NCBI GenBank assembly: GCA_963757265.1
Contig: CAVWRA010000012.1
Coordinates: 310,001-374,000 of the forward strand
Length of the DNA stretch: 64,000 bases
From: CAIVVT01 sp963757265
GTDB taxonomy: Bacteria; Acidobacteriota; Terriglobia; Bryobacterales; Bryobacteraceae
Direction: 5' to 3'
Of this stretch, positions 55,796 to 64,000 are shown piece after piece. A program made the position numbers and the translations under genes. How positions within the stretch are numbered: position 1 is the stretch's first letter; every line of letters starts with the position of its first letter. A model generated the notes under the pieces. The model was not told the DNA's origin and did no database searches. It worked only from the letters and a program-made list of their open reading frames with translations.

Positions 55796-56552
55796 CTACC
55801 AGGGCAGCTTCTTGCCCAGATGGATATACGCGCCGTTCGGGCCGTCCGCGTCAATCAGAGCCAGTTCCACGCTGGTTTTCGCTCCGTCCACGATCTCCAT
55901 CGGCGCGCCCGTGCCGCCCATGTCGGTTTTCACCCAGCCCGGATGCGCGCTGTTGACCTTGATCGGCGTGTCCTTCAGAGCCGCGGCGAGGTGGATTGTG
56001 AAGGCGTTTAGCGCGGTCTTGGACGCGTTGTAGGCCAGCGCCTTGCTGCCCGCGATGGGTGATGTCGGATCGGCGTGCAGCGTCAGCGAGCCGAGGATGC
56101 TCGTCAGGTTGACGATGCGCCCGGCCGGGCTGTTCCTCAGCAGCGGCAGCAGCGCCTGGGTCAGCTCGATGACACCAAAGAAGTTGGTGTCGAATGTCTG
56201 GCGCAGCTCGGCCTGGGTCACCGTTCAACGCGTTGTTGCCCGTGAACGTGCCCTCGGCGTTGATGCCCGCATTGTTGATCAGGATGTCCAGGCGCCCGAA
56301 ACGGCTCTCCAGCATGGACACTGCGGCGTGGATATCGGCCGACGAAGTGACATCCAACTTGAGCGGCAGCGCGTCGATGCCCTCGGCCTTCAGGGTCGCA
56401 GCGGCTTTGTCGGCTTTGGCCTGGTCGCGGGCGGCGACCACTACGGTGACGCCTTGCCGGCCCAACTGGCGGGCGGTTTCCAGGCCAATTCCTTTGTTTG
56501 CGCCGGTAATCAGTGCGATTTTTCCGGGATGATTGCCAGGGTGTGTACTCAT
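55796..56552 (-). pseudogene. Short-chain dehydrogenase/reductase, split by a frameshift
   Basis: The first frame carries the NAD(P) motif ITGANKGIG and LINNAGINAEG. The second frame, entered at about 56221, continues with QAELRQTFDTNFFGVIELTQ, then the active site SKALAYNASKTALNAF. Joined, they give a normal ~250-residue SDR. The break is at the GG before TGACC (56221-56223): one base too many. As with argG the extra base is a G, so a sequencing or assembly error is as likely as a true pseudogene. Typical members are carbonyl reductases; the substrate is unknown. Confidence 0.85.
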
Positions 56553-56600
56553 ACTCTCTTAGATGTGCGCAGGCGCGGCGCGGAGGCATTAGCGATGCAT

Positions 56601-57014
56601 GAGATGGGCGCGGCGATAAGCCGGTTCCTGGTCCCGGCGTTGCGGCCGGGCGGCAGTCATTCCTCTAGGCCGGCCATTACTGACCGGCTCAAGCGACCTA
56701 CCCGGGAGTCGAGCGGCTCGGGCCAAGCCATCCTCCCCTATTTGGTCTTGCTCCGCGTGGGGTTTTCCCTGCCATTGCGGTTACCCGCAACGCGGTGCGC
56801 TCTTACCGCACCTTTTCACCCTTACCTGCGAGCCCGAGAGCCCGCCGGCGGTATATTTTCTGTGGCACTGATCCGTGGAACGGGCTTTGAGCCCGCCCCC
56901 CCGGCCGTTAACCGGCACGCTGCCCTATGGAGACCGGACTTTGCCTCGCACGCGCAGAGCGCCTCCTTCAGAAACGCTCCAACGCCCGCGCGACTGCCTG
57001 CCGGCGCCCATCTC
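56601..57014 (-). ncRNA. rnpB: RNase P RNA, bacterial class A
   Basis: The catalytic RNA of tRNA 5' processing. On the minus strand the 5' and 3' ends pair as P1 (GAGATGGGCG at the 5' end with CGCGCCCATCTC at the 3' end). Universally conserved pieces are visible: GAGGCAAAGTCCGGTCTCC and TAGGGCAG near the 5' end, CCACAGAAAA, GGTAAGGGTGAAAAGGTGCG, and AGAGGAATGACTGCC near the 3' end. Length is about 414 nt. No protein is encoded here; frames crossing this stretch are spurious. The remaining gap up to 57266 contains nothing recognised. Confidence 0.96.
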
Positions 57015-57266
57015 AACTTCGATTGTCCCACGGAAACCAGATTGAAACGCGCGGACTACTGTCCCCGCATCCTCCGCCCCAGGGGTAGTGGCCAATACTT
57101 GAAAAGCTCAAGCCATCTCGCCGGATGCACCCGCGCGCCGAGTATCACCGCGGCGGTTGGGGTGTTCTTCGTCCAAGTGCACTTAAGGTCTTCAGTAACC
57201 GTTTGGCGACGAGGCACGGTCTATCCCTAAGAGGGCCGTTTCGGGAACTGCAACGCGGTGAAGACG

Positions 57267-57908
57267 TCACCTCGGAACGATGTTCTGAGCAACCTGCTGG
57301 ACTTCGTTGAGATAAAACTCCATATAGGAAATAGGCGGGCTTGAATTGGGCTTAGTCGTCATCAGGAAGCCGCCAACCGTAGTATTCAGCGGGAGTGCTT
57401 GAAGTTCATTTCGAACGAGAGCCTCAAACTTGCCGCGGGCCGCCGAGGACTCATGAGCGATTGCGTTTCGAATCGTGATCAGTTGGTCCAATCGGGATTG
57501 CTGTCCTTTGAGGGCGGGAGTGAATGGTTCGCCACGTCGAAACCAGCGATCCGCTTTCCTCCGAACGTCGTGCACATTCCACTTGGCATATTCTCTGCCT
57601 TCAGCGCACCACTCAGAAGCCGACTCCCTATCTGGCGGAAAGCCATAGCGATGAGGCGGCCGACCCTTGGGGGGGCGATGGCCCAAGAGGTAGAGGAGGA
57701 ACGTCTCCTCCAGGAACATTTCCCAACCTGTGAATGCGCGAAGAAAAGCCACTTCGGTTAGGGTATCGCGCCGCTGAGGCGAGATTTGTGCGCGTGCACC
57801 CGGTTGCACTGGAATCGACCAGATATGAGCATCGGCCGCAAGTTCACGCGCCTCCTTCAGAGAGCGCGAAAACGCCGTAAGCACCCAGACAAGCCTGCGA
57901 GCCGCCAT
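57267..57908 (-). CDS. HEPN-domain protein, putative RNase (213 aa)
   Basis: A mostly helical protein with the HEPN catalytic motif Rx4H seen as RNAIAHE (Arg147 to His152). An earlier helical part has RDTLTEVAFLRAFTGWEMFL and ETFLLYLLG. The pattern resembles the MAE_28990/MAE_18760 group of HEPN-like nucleases often found beside DUF262 genes. It starts 4 nt after the DUF262 stop. HEPN RNases act in abortive infection and toxin-antitoxin systems, which suggests the effector role here. The family name is from recall, not from a search. Confidence 0.75.
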   Translation of the reverse strand: MAARRLVWVLTAFSRSLKEARELAADAHIWSIPVQPGARAQISPQRRDTLTEVAFLRAFTGWEMFLEETFLLYLLGHRPPKGRPPHRYGFPPDRESASEWCAEGREYAKWNVHDVRRKADRWFRRGEPFTPALKGQQSRLDQLITIRNAIAHESSAARGKFEALVRNELQALPLNTTVGGFLMTTKPNSSPPISYMEFYLNEVQQVAQNIVPR

Positions 57909-57912
57909 AGCA

Positions 57913-58995
57913 TCAGTCCAGAGCCTTACCTAGTTTCCTGCAGAGGTAATCCGTCGCGATTATCCGCTTATCCGCGTGGACCCAATGGACGCTATAAGCG
58001 TCGTAAAACTTCCTGTCGTCGGCAGATAGGTCTAGGGCGACTGGCTTTTTTCTGGACTCTTCGGCCTTCTTTAGAAGGTCGTCGACATACTCCAGCCCGT
58101 TCTTCAATTTTGGGTAGTCAGCGGCCCTGAAGGCTGTGCGCTCGCTCTTAAGCTTGGGCAACCCGAATTTGAGATGATGGATCGCGCAGAAGAGAGGATA
58201 AAAGAGACGTTTCGCCCGAAATTCTGACTGCGCCAGATCAGCGCCGAAGATGGCCTTGATGATGTCCATCGTCTCGCGGAACCGCTTTTCGTGTGTCTTG
58301 CGAGACGGAAACTCGTCATCGTACTTTTTGTAGGCTTTGTCCAGAGTCGCTTTGGCGCCGCCCTGAATGCCATCCTGCATTGCGACCAAGAGGTCAGAGA
58401 TAAACTCAGCCTCCTCCATGCGCATAATAGATTTTGCTGTCAGGATATTGTTCAGGCTGAAGAATGTCGTAAATTCTTCAGCAAGAAGATAGACGCACGA
58501 CTTAAAGTCGCCATACCATTGCGAATTCCGCAGCTCCTGTGCTTTCAGATTTGCTGAGTATGTATTGATTCGCGCGAACACGTTGTAGACTTCGTTGTCC
58601 GGCATGTCTTGCAGCAAATCCACGGAGAACTCGTACTTTAAGATGTCGCCTTGTGTGGTCAGGTCAAGTTGGCTGAAGGTCTTGCCGCCAAGTGTCTCAT
58701 GATGAGACTTGCTCATTCTGAAACCATCTTTTAGGAAGCTAAGGACGGTGTTAAGGCGCTGCTGGCCATCAACTATCTCGCGCTGGGTCCGCCTCGTTTT
58801 CGGATTGACGTCCTGACGCATGTAGATCTTCGGGATGGGCTTGCCGCGGATAATCGTGTCCATCAAGTAGGAGCGCGCTTTATCGCTCCACACTTCGCGG
58901 CGCTGAAACTTGGGTTGGAGCACGAGCTCCCCGCGCTCATTCCATTCCTCAAAATCGCGGATGCTGTAGTTCCTCGTGTTGAAGAGTTGCTGCAC
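57913..58995 (-). CDS. DUF262 (GmrS-N/ParB-nuclease-like) protein (360 aa)
   Basis: The DUF262 core has QPKFQRREVW (residues ~27-36) and the signature EIVDGQQRL (~73-81), used for NTP-dependent nuclease or switch functions in GmrSD and related anti-phage proteins. The HNH-bearing DUF1524 domain of GmrSD is absent; the C-terminal part is helical and unlike it. GTG 58995 is the start, with GGGAGGACAC before it. It sits between a DNA methyltransferase and a HEPN protein with tiny gaps. DNA here is clearly less GC-rich than the rest (58561-58620 is 29 of 60 G+C), hinting at transfer. Confidence 0.9.
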   Translation of the reverse strand: MQQLFNTRNYSIRDFEEWNERGELVLQPKFQRREVWSDKARSYLMDTIIRGKPIPKIYMRQDVNPKTRRTQREIVDGQQRLNTVLSFLKDGFRMSKSHHETLGGKTFSQLDLTTQGDILKYEFSVDLLQDMPDNEVYNVFARINTYSANLKAQELRNSQWYGDFKSCVYLLAEEFTTFFSLNNILTAKSIMRMEEAEFISDLLVAMQDGIQGGAKATLDKAYKKYDDEFPSRKTHEKRFRETMDIIKAIFGADLAQSEFRAKRLFYPLFCAIHHLKFGLPKLKSERTAFRAADYPKLKNGLEYVDDLLKKAEESRKKPVALDLSADDRKFYDAYSVHWVHADKRIIATDYLCRKLGKALD

Positions 58996-59018
58996 GTGTC
59001 CTCCCGATCTCCCGTTGG

Positions 59019-60191
59019 CTACGCGGACAATTGACCTCGTGACGCGTTGTTGCGGAGTACGACAATAGTTTCCGAGGTGCTGCCGGTCAAACCGCGGCGA
59101 ACGCGCCGTTCATTCGGAATCGCTTCGGTGTGGTCGTAAACATGAGCATATCCGCCAACTTCATCTGTCGCGATGCGTGAGATGATCTCGGGCAAATTGG
59201 CGTTCCGAACTTCGCTGCTGCCGTCTCCAACCACGAGAATGCAGTACCTCCGAGGCTTCAGCACGGTCTTCCACCTCCTGAAACACTGGCGCATCAGCTT
59301 TAGAAAGGCGTCTTTGCTCGGCGAAATGCTTTGGTCGAGTGTGTCCGAATCGTCAACTCCAAGGAACCAAAGGCGCAGACGATTGTCTCGGCCGTAGTCA
59401 AGCTGGCGCATATAGGGCGGGCTCGTGACGATGGTGTCGACCATCGTTGTCGGCGCCAAAAGGTGCGCGGATTGTGAAAAACACTGGCGCTTAAGGCCGT
59501 AGTCCAATTGGGGCACACGGCGGTAGGCGCGCGTGACCTTAGCCTCCAGTCGGTCGGGCACGGAGCGATATTCGTAAAGCTTCGGGAATTCCGCCCGTGG
59601 GAATGCCTTCAGTCGGAGATACGGAACCGTGTGGCTGCTGGGGAACGACAGGAAGCCGGGTCGTTGATGGTGCAGGATTCCAAGAAGAGACGCCAGCAAG
59701 AACCAGCGGCGGCGGCGTCTCAAAACGTGCGTCCACGCGAGTGCTTCGCGAAGCGTCTCGCGATGAAAGAACTGCCTCACCCACGCTGGAACGCTCGCGA
59801 GGTCGATCCTTCTGCGCTCTGTCTCGGCATCCTTGCTGAGCTTTTCAATATCTTCCAGTGCGGCTTCGAGGGAGGGATAAGGGAAAAGCTTCGCTCGGGT
59901 AAGGAGGGCCGCGTAGGGGCTGAGATCGTTGGCGACGACGCTGCGCCCGGCCGCCCAAGCCTCCAGCGCCACGGTGCCCGACCCGGCGAACGGGTCATAT
60001 ACTAAATCGCCAATTTGGGTGAACTGCGCGATGAGGGAGCCGGCGATGGAGGACTTTAGTTTCCCAATATAGGGCGACAGCTGATGGAGTGTGCTCTCTG
60101 CCTTGAGGGCGCTCCCTGCCCAGCTGCACTTCAAAGTGGCCGACGGGGGCGCTTGCAGGCCGAGTGTCGCCGGGCTGGAGGCCGTTGCCAT
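59019..60191 (-). CDS. DNA methyltransferase of the N4/N6-amino type (390 aa)
   Basis: Motif I is YDPFAGSGTVALEA (residues ~65-78) and the catalytic motif IV TSPPYMRQLDYGRDN (~256-270). About 180 residues between them may hold the target-recognition domain, so motif order is I-TRD-IV. An SPPY core is typical of N4-cytosine or N6-adenine methylases. It is the first gene of the operon and would mark self DNA. The next gene starts 23 nt after its stop. No conventional restriction endonuclease is adjacent. Confidence 0.88.
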   Translation of the reverse strand: MATASSPATLGLQAPPSATLKCSWAGSALKAESTLHQLSPYIGKLKSSIAGSLIAQFTQIGDLVYDPFAGSGTVALEAWAAGRSVVANDLSPYAALLTRAKLFPYPSLEAALEDIEKLSKDAETERRRIDLASVPAWVRQFFHRETLREALAWTHVLRRRRRWFLLASLLGILHHQRPGFLSFPSSHTVPYLRLKAFPRAEFPKLYEYRSVPDRLEAKVTRAYRRVPQLDYGLKRQCFSQSAHLLAPTTMVDTIVTSPPYMRQLDYGRDNRLRLWFLGVDDSDTLDQSISPSKDAFLKLMRQCFRRWKTVLKPRRYCILVVGDGSSEVRNANLPEIISRIATDEVGGYAHVYDHTEAIPNERRVRRGLTGSTSETIVVLRNNASRGQLSA

Positions 60192-60352
60192 TCGATATTC
60201 CCGCCGAAATCGCCCTTCGCGGCATCTGCGACGCAGGTTCAGCGCCGCGCTACTCCAATATAAGTGAAGCGCCTAGACTCGACATTCTAGCGCCGATCTG
60301 TCTTTGCAGTCACGTTGAAGCCCGGGATAGCGTCCGCAGATCCCTGTGCCCG

Positions 60353-60375
60353 CGCGCCCGGCTGAGCCGGGCGCG
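60353..60375 (-). terminator. Hairpin between the Oar-like receptor and the methyltransferase operon
   Basis: A 10 bp perfect stem CGCGCCCGGC/GCCGGGCGCG with a 3 nt loop, 20 nt after the receptor stop. No T-tract follows on the minus strand. It may still limit read-through into the methyltransferase operon. Confidence 0.5.
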
Positions 60376-60395
60376 ATTGCCTTTCCGCGGGCGCC

Positions 60396-62633
60396 TCAGT
60401 AACGGAAGCGGTAGCGCAACTGGACATAGAGCTGGCGCGGGTCGGCGTAGTGGGTACCGCCGAAAGTCTGGCTGTTATCGAGAAGATAGCGGCGATTGGC
60501 GACGTTGAGGGCGTTGAGCGAGAGCGAGAGGCGCTCGCTGAGCGCTTTGCCGAGGGAGGCGTCGAAGGTGGTGTGGGGCTGCAGATGGGCCGCGACGGGG
60601 CTGGAGCCGTCGGTGAAGCCCGAGCCGTAATAGGCGCTGAGCGAAAGCAAGGCGCGGGCGGGCAGCGAGGCGCTGAGGTTGGCGTGCAAGGTCTGGCGCT
60701 GGTCATGGTCCAACAAGAACCAGCCGGAGGCGGGGGGCGAGAAATCGGTCAGGCCGCCGGTGATGGCGCCCTGGCCCTCGGCATGTTGATAGGAGTAGGC
60801 GATGGAGGCCTGGGCGCGGCGGCGCAGGCGCGGGGAGCGGAGCGTGAATTCATTGCCCCAGATGCGCGCGCCGGCGATGGAAAGGGGGAAGAAGATGTTG
60901 GAGTTGCCGATGGCGTTGTGATCGAAGAAGTTCACGGCGCGCTGGCGGAAGCTGTTGAAGTCGAGGGTCCAGCCGTGGAGCGGGATGGCGAGGCCGGCCT
61001 GGTTCTCCTGGTCGCGCTCGCCCTGGAGCGGGATGACGCCGAAGCCCTGCGTGGCGGCGTAGTCGAGCACCGGGCCTGCGACGGTGGAGAGCGGCGGGGC
61101 CTGGTAATAGGTGCCGAAGAAGCCGCGCACGATCCAGCCGAGGCGCGGGATGCGGATGGCGGCGCCGGTGCGCGGGTTGGCAGCGTTCTCGGCCACGGCG
61201 CCATTGAAATGGGTCAGGCGCAGGCCGAGGGTCAGGGTCAGCCAGGGGCGGGGCTTCCATTGATCTTCCAGAAACACGGCCGCGAGACCGCCATCGGCGG
61301 ACCAGGTATTCCTGACGCTCACGGGGACGGTGGTGTCCGTGATGCCGACGAAATCGTCATCGTGCTGAGCGAAGCCGTAGACGCCGGCCGCGGCGTTGTG
61401 CTGAGAGGTGACGAGATTCCAGGCGATCTGCGCGCCGGCATAGGTTGAATCGAGGTGCTGGACGGTGGCGACGGGCGTATCGTTGGGATCGCCGTCGTAG
61501 TCGGCGCGGTTGAAATGCATGAACGGCGAGACGGTGAGGAGAGCGCCGCCGGAAAGCTGATGCGCCCAGGTGAAGGTCGCGGCGACATCGCGTTCGCGCT
61601 CGACGTCGCGCATGCCGGCCTCCAACTGTGCCTCCGTATTGGGGATCTGATAATCGTCGCCGCGCGAGGAGACGACGGCGCGGAGCTGGTCGGCGGGGGT
61701 CGCGTTGTAAATCAACGAGGCGAAACCGCCCAAGCCCCAGACGCGGTCGTGGTTGACCAGCGGCCCGGGCGTTTCCAGACCGTAGTCGGAGCGATTGCCG
61801 TCGAGGCTGGCGTACCAGGCCAGCTTTTCCGTGTGGTCGCCGATGCTCAGCTGGTCGTTGGTCTGGTCAAAGGAGCCGAAGGTCGTGCTCAGTTCGATCT
61901 CGCGGTCGCGCTCGAAGCCGGTGCGCGGCACGACGTTAAAGACGCCGTAGGTGCGGTCGCCGGTGTCCGCCGCATAGCCGCCGCGCTGGACCTCGAGATA
62001 ATCGATGTCCTTGGGGTCGACCTGAGGGCCGACGCTGCTGGCGATGTTGGTGTTGGGGATGGGCACGCCGTCGATCTCCCAGGTGACCTGATGGCCGCCG
62101 CGGATGTGCAACTGGTCGTGGGTCATGTAGGAGCCGGGGACGAAATTGGTAATCATCGCCAGGCTGTTGCTGAGATCGGCTCCGGGGGTGGAGTCGATAT
62201 CCTGGCGGCTGACCAGAGTCAGCGGAGATGCGGCCGTTTCGAGGGCGGGACCCGGGGTTTCGGTCACCTCGACTGACTGGCGCTGGCCGGCGAGCTGCAG
62301 TTGCAGGTGCAAATAGCCGGATTGACCGGAGGTGACGGTGACTTCCTGGAGGACGTCCTCGAAGCCCGATTGGGCGGCGCGGACGGTGTATTCGCCGACC
62401 GGAACGGCCTGGAATTCAAACTCGCCCATGGCGCCACTGGACGCCGTGCGGGCATACCTGGAATTAGCCGCGCTCAAGGTCACCTGGGCTCCGGCGACGG
62501 GGCGATGGGTGGGGTCGTGGACCATGCCGCGGACCGTTCCAAAGATGGTCGCGGGCACGGCTTGCGGCGCGATCATACCGGCCAGCAGACAGATGAATAA
62601 AAATCGAGTCCGGAATGAAAACGCTGAATGCAT
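60396..62633 (-). CDS. TonB-dependent receptor with regulatory-like N-terminal domain (745 aa)
   Basis: ATG 62633 follows GGGAGACTG and starts a Sec signal (FLFICLLAGMIAPQAVPA). Residues ~30-115 form a carboxypeptidase-regulatory-like domain (GTVRGMVHDPTHRPVAGAQV). The plug has LHIRGGHQVTWEIDGVPIPN (~170) and DIDYLEVQRGGYAADTGDR. The barrel ends at YVQLRYRFRY with the terminal aromatic residue. It is shorter and more classical than the receptor at 48.2 kb and resembles siderophore or metal-type receptors. A Cys-rich secreted protein gene lies upstream on the same strand. Confidence 0.9.
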   Translation of the reverse strand: MHSAFSFRTRFLFICLLAGMIAPQAVPATIFGTVRGMVHDPTHRPVAGAQVTLSAANSRYARTASSGAMGEFEFQAVPVGEYTVRAAQSGFEDVLQEVTVTSGQSGYLHLQLQLAGQRQSVEVTETPGPALETAASPLTLVSRQDIDSTPGADLSNSLAMITNFVPGSYMTHDQLHIRGGHQVTWEIDGVPIPNTNIASSVGPQVDPKDIDYLEVQRGGYAADTGDRTYGVFNVVPRTGFERDREIELSTTFGSFDQTNDQLSIGDHTEKLAWYASLDGNRSDYGLETPGPLVNHDRVWGLGGFASLIYNATPADQLRAVVSSRGDDYQIPNTEAQLEAGMRDVERERDVAATFTWAHQLSGGALLTVSPFMHFNRADYDGDPNDTPVATVQHLDSTYAGAQIAWNLVTSQHNAAAGVYGFAQHDDDFVGITDTTVPVSVRNTWSADGGLAAVFLEDQWKPRPWLTLTLGLRLTHFNGAVAENAANPRTGAAIRIPRLGWIVRGFFGTYYQAPPLSTVAGPVLDYAATQGFGVIPLQGERDQENQAGLAIPLHGWTLDFNSFRQRAVNFFDHNAIGNSNIFFPLSIAGARIWGNEFTLRSPRLRRRAQASIAYSYQHAEGQGAITGGLTDFSPPASGWFLLDHDQRQTLHANLSASLPARALLSLSAYYGSGFTDGSSPVAAHLQPHTTFDASLGKALSERLSLSLNALNVANRRYLLDNSQTFGGTHYADPRQLYVQLRYRFRY

Positions 62634-62801
62634 CAGTCTCCCTTTCCCGTGCACTCATGGAGTGCCGCGGTAACTTCGAACACCGGCGCACAACCGCTCG
62701 CTTTCGTTCGCGGCCTTCTCATTCCATCTCTGAGTCGGCGCGATGGCGCGCCACAGGCCGCGGGCCTGAAGAACGCGGTGGAATTCAGATTGAATTGGGT
62801 T

Positions 62802-63218
62802 CTAGAGCGAGGGGAAAGGCGGCGGGCGCTGGCAGAGCGAGGGAGGGCGCCAGGCGGAGGTGCGGTTGGACCCGCGGATGGGCAACGGCGCGGCCGCGGC
62901 CACGGAGAACGGGGATGCCGATTCCGCTGGTTTGAACAGACCGGGGCCGGAGGACAGCGGTTGAACCGCTGCTGCGCATCCGGCGGGGCAGCGGGGGCCC
63001 GACCATGCCGGTCCCTGGGATGCGGGCTGAGACTTGCGGCAGCAACAGTGGCCACTGCGTTTGCAGCAGGCCATGCGGCAGGTGTCGCCGCCCGTTGCGG
63101 CGGCGATTCGTCGCGCCGCGAGCGGCGCGACAGGCGTGAGCAGGCACAGGAGCGCCAACAGTGCGGTCAGCGCGCGACGAGCACCAGCTTGCAGAATTGT
63201 CCGCGTGTGCGGGGCCAT
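62802..63218 (-). CDS. Cys-rich secreted protein (138 aa)
   Basis: Residues ~15-35 (RALTALLALLCLLTPVAPLA) form a signal or anchor. A cluster of eight Cys follows in a short stretch (TCRMACCKRSGHCCCRKSQ, then RCPAGC), well suited to binding soft metals such as copper or zinc. The C-terminus is Pro/Ser-rich. The RBS (AAGGG) touches the ATG at 63218, so the exact start is uncertain. It is 168 bp upstream of the receptor gene and may be co-transcribed with it. Confidence 0.6.
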   Translation of the reverse strand: MAPHTRTILQAGARRALTALLALLCLLTPVAPLAARRIAAATGGDTCRMACCKRSGHCCCRKSQPASQGPAWSGPRCPAGCAAAVQPLSSGPGLFKPAESASPFSVAAAAPLPIRGSNRTSAWRPPSLCQRPPPFPSL

Positions 63219-63288
63219 CCCTTAGGGAGTTAGAATCGCGCAGCCCGGCATTGGATGCTTTGATTCTGAAGATGGGCGCTGCACCGGC

Positions 63289-63999
63289 TCAGGTGGCGAT
63301 CAGATGGAGCTTCGTTTCGCCCGTGGGCAGGCGGTAGCGCACATGGCCGGAGGGAGCCGGGGCGGCGAGCGTTGGGAGAGCGAGTTTCTCCGCGCTGCTC
63401 ACGACCAGCTCGCCGGCGCAACCGGCGGGGAGGTTGAGGGCGAGATCGCGCGCGCCCAGCTTGCCGCGCGAGGCAAAAAGCAGCGGGCCCAGCGGGGTGT
63501 GGGTGGTCACTTCGAGCAGCTCCAAGCTGGCCGGCTGAGGGCGGATCTCGCAGCGCCGGAAGCCGGGCTCGAGCGGGCGCACGCCGGCGAGGCTCATGTG
63601 GGTGACGAAAAGCGGCGAGACCGGATCGTGGCTCCACTCGGAATTGGTGTCGGGTTGGACGGCCCAGTCCTCCTGCAGCGTGTTGTTCAGGCGCACAGAG
63701 TCCATCCGGGCCCAGCGCTCGCGGAACTCCTTCACCACGACGTCGGCGCGGCCGCCCTGGGCGAGTGCCCAGAGCCGCCAGCAGGCGTTGGCGGGGTAGG
63801 AGATGCCCATCTCCTGTGGACACTCCACGAGTGCGCGGAGCGCGTTGGCGGCGCGGCCTCCGGGGCATTGGTCGAACAGGATCGCCATGGCGAGGGACTG
63901 GTCGCACTGGCGCGGCCGCTTCTCCTCGTCGAGCCAGGGCAGATTGTTGATGAACGCCTCGCGCTGAGGGCTCCAGAAGCGGCGGACGGCGGCCGCCTG
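63289..63999 (-). CDS. GH78-like alpha-L-rhamnosidase-type enzyme, N-terminal part outside window
   Basis: The frame is open to the window edge, so only the C-terminal ~236 residues are present. They contain FINNLPWLDEEKRPRQCDQS, SLAMAILFDQCPGG, and WSHDPVSPLFVTHMSLAGVR, then PGFRRCEIRPQP. This follows the end of the GH78 (alpha/alpha)6 barrel plus the C-terminal beta domain. An inside start at 63888 would cut through conserved sequence and is rejected. Substrate specificity is not determined by this fragment. Confidence 0.8.
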   Translation of the reverse strand, partial: QAAAVRRFWSPQREAFINNLPWLDEEKRPRQCDQSLAMAILFDQCPGGRAANALRALVECPQEMGISYPANACWRLWALAQGGRADVVVKEFRERWARMDSVRLNNTLQEDWAVQPDTNSEWSHDPVSPLFVTHMSLAGVRPLEPGFRRCEIRPQPASLELLEVTTHTPLGPLLFASRGKLGARDLALNLPAGCAGELVVSSAEKLALPTLAAPAPSGHVRYRLPTGETKLHLIAT

Positions 64000-64000
64000 C

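Noticed and set aside
56043..57230. A 395-codon plus-strand open frame
   Set aside because: It crosses the SDR gene and the RNase P RNA on the opposite strand; the RNA signature is decisive.

Overview
The window is GC-rich bacterial DNA with small intergenic gaps and many secreted proteins. It looks like an acidobacterium of the Solibacter/Bryobacter type. The pointers are two Oar-type outer-membrane receptors with an N-terminal carboxypeptidase-regulatory-like domain, GH63-like and GH78-like hydrolases, a fused alpha-beta 2-oxoacid dehydrogenase E1, a bacterial class A RNase P RNA, and several families of short inverted-repeat elements. The taxonomic call is inference; no 16S or ribosomal-protein gene is present.

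Layout. 0-9.5 kb: a 5'-truncated CocE/NonD hydrolase, small secreted proteins, an RHS remnant, a HAD phosphatase, phosphomannomutase, and two copies of a ~205 bp inverted-repeat element (family A). 9.5-13.3 kb (minus): PAP2 phosphatase and aroC-def-fmt. 13.8-19.1 kb: an MGDG-synthase-type glycosyltransferase, then argF-argG-argH-argR, preceded by tandem ARG boxes; argG carries a one-base frameshift. 19.1-22.6 kb: mobile-element zone with a 252 bp MITE, a truncated PIN-like toxin gene, five 168 bp REP units and an intact REP-associated IS200-type transposase. 22.6-32.6 kb: PilZ protein, MddA-like methyltransferase, PerR-like regulator and katG, a GH63-like enzyme, an alginate-export-type porin, and a small secreted protein behind a sigma-54 promoter. 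33-36.2 kb: cysD-cysN-cysH. 36.4-48.1 kb: lipase-like protein, DUF1801 protein, fused E1, response regulator, Crp-family regulator, an ECF sigma/anti-sigma/DUF4252 cluster, FHA-cyclase, TatA and a methyltransferase. 48.2-56.6 kb: Oar-like receptor, gpmA, eno, kbl, a site-2 protease and a frameshifted SDR. 56.6-60.2 kb: rnpB, then a compact AT-richer operon of DNA methyltransferase, DUF262 protein and HEPN protein that reads as a defence-like cassette. 60.4-64 kb: second Oar-like receptor, a Cys-rich secreted protein and a partial GH78-like enzyme.

How the parts fit. Arginine synthesis is a closed circuit: ArgR is the last gene of the operon that its predicted operators control. Peroxide defence is a PerR-box-controlled regulator next to katG. 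Sulfate assimilation is a three-gene unit going from sulfate to sulfite through APS. Carbohydrate uptake and degradation is represented by the receptors, GH63-like and GH78-like enzymes and a porin.

The most unusual signals are (1) the methyltransferase/DUF262/HEPN operon, (2) MITE-like elements whose terminal repeats supply or abut the stop codons of four unrelated genes, (3) the REP array beside its transposase, and (4) two genes broken by a single extra G, which may be assembly errors.
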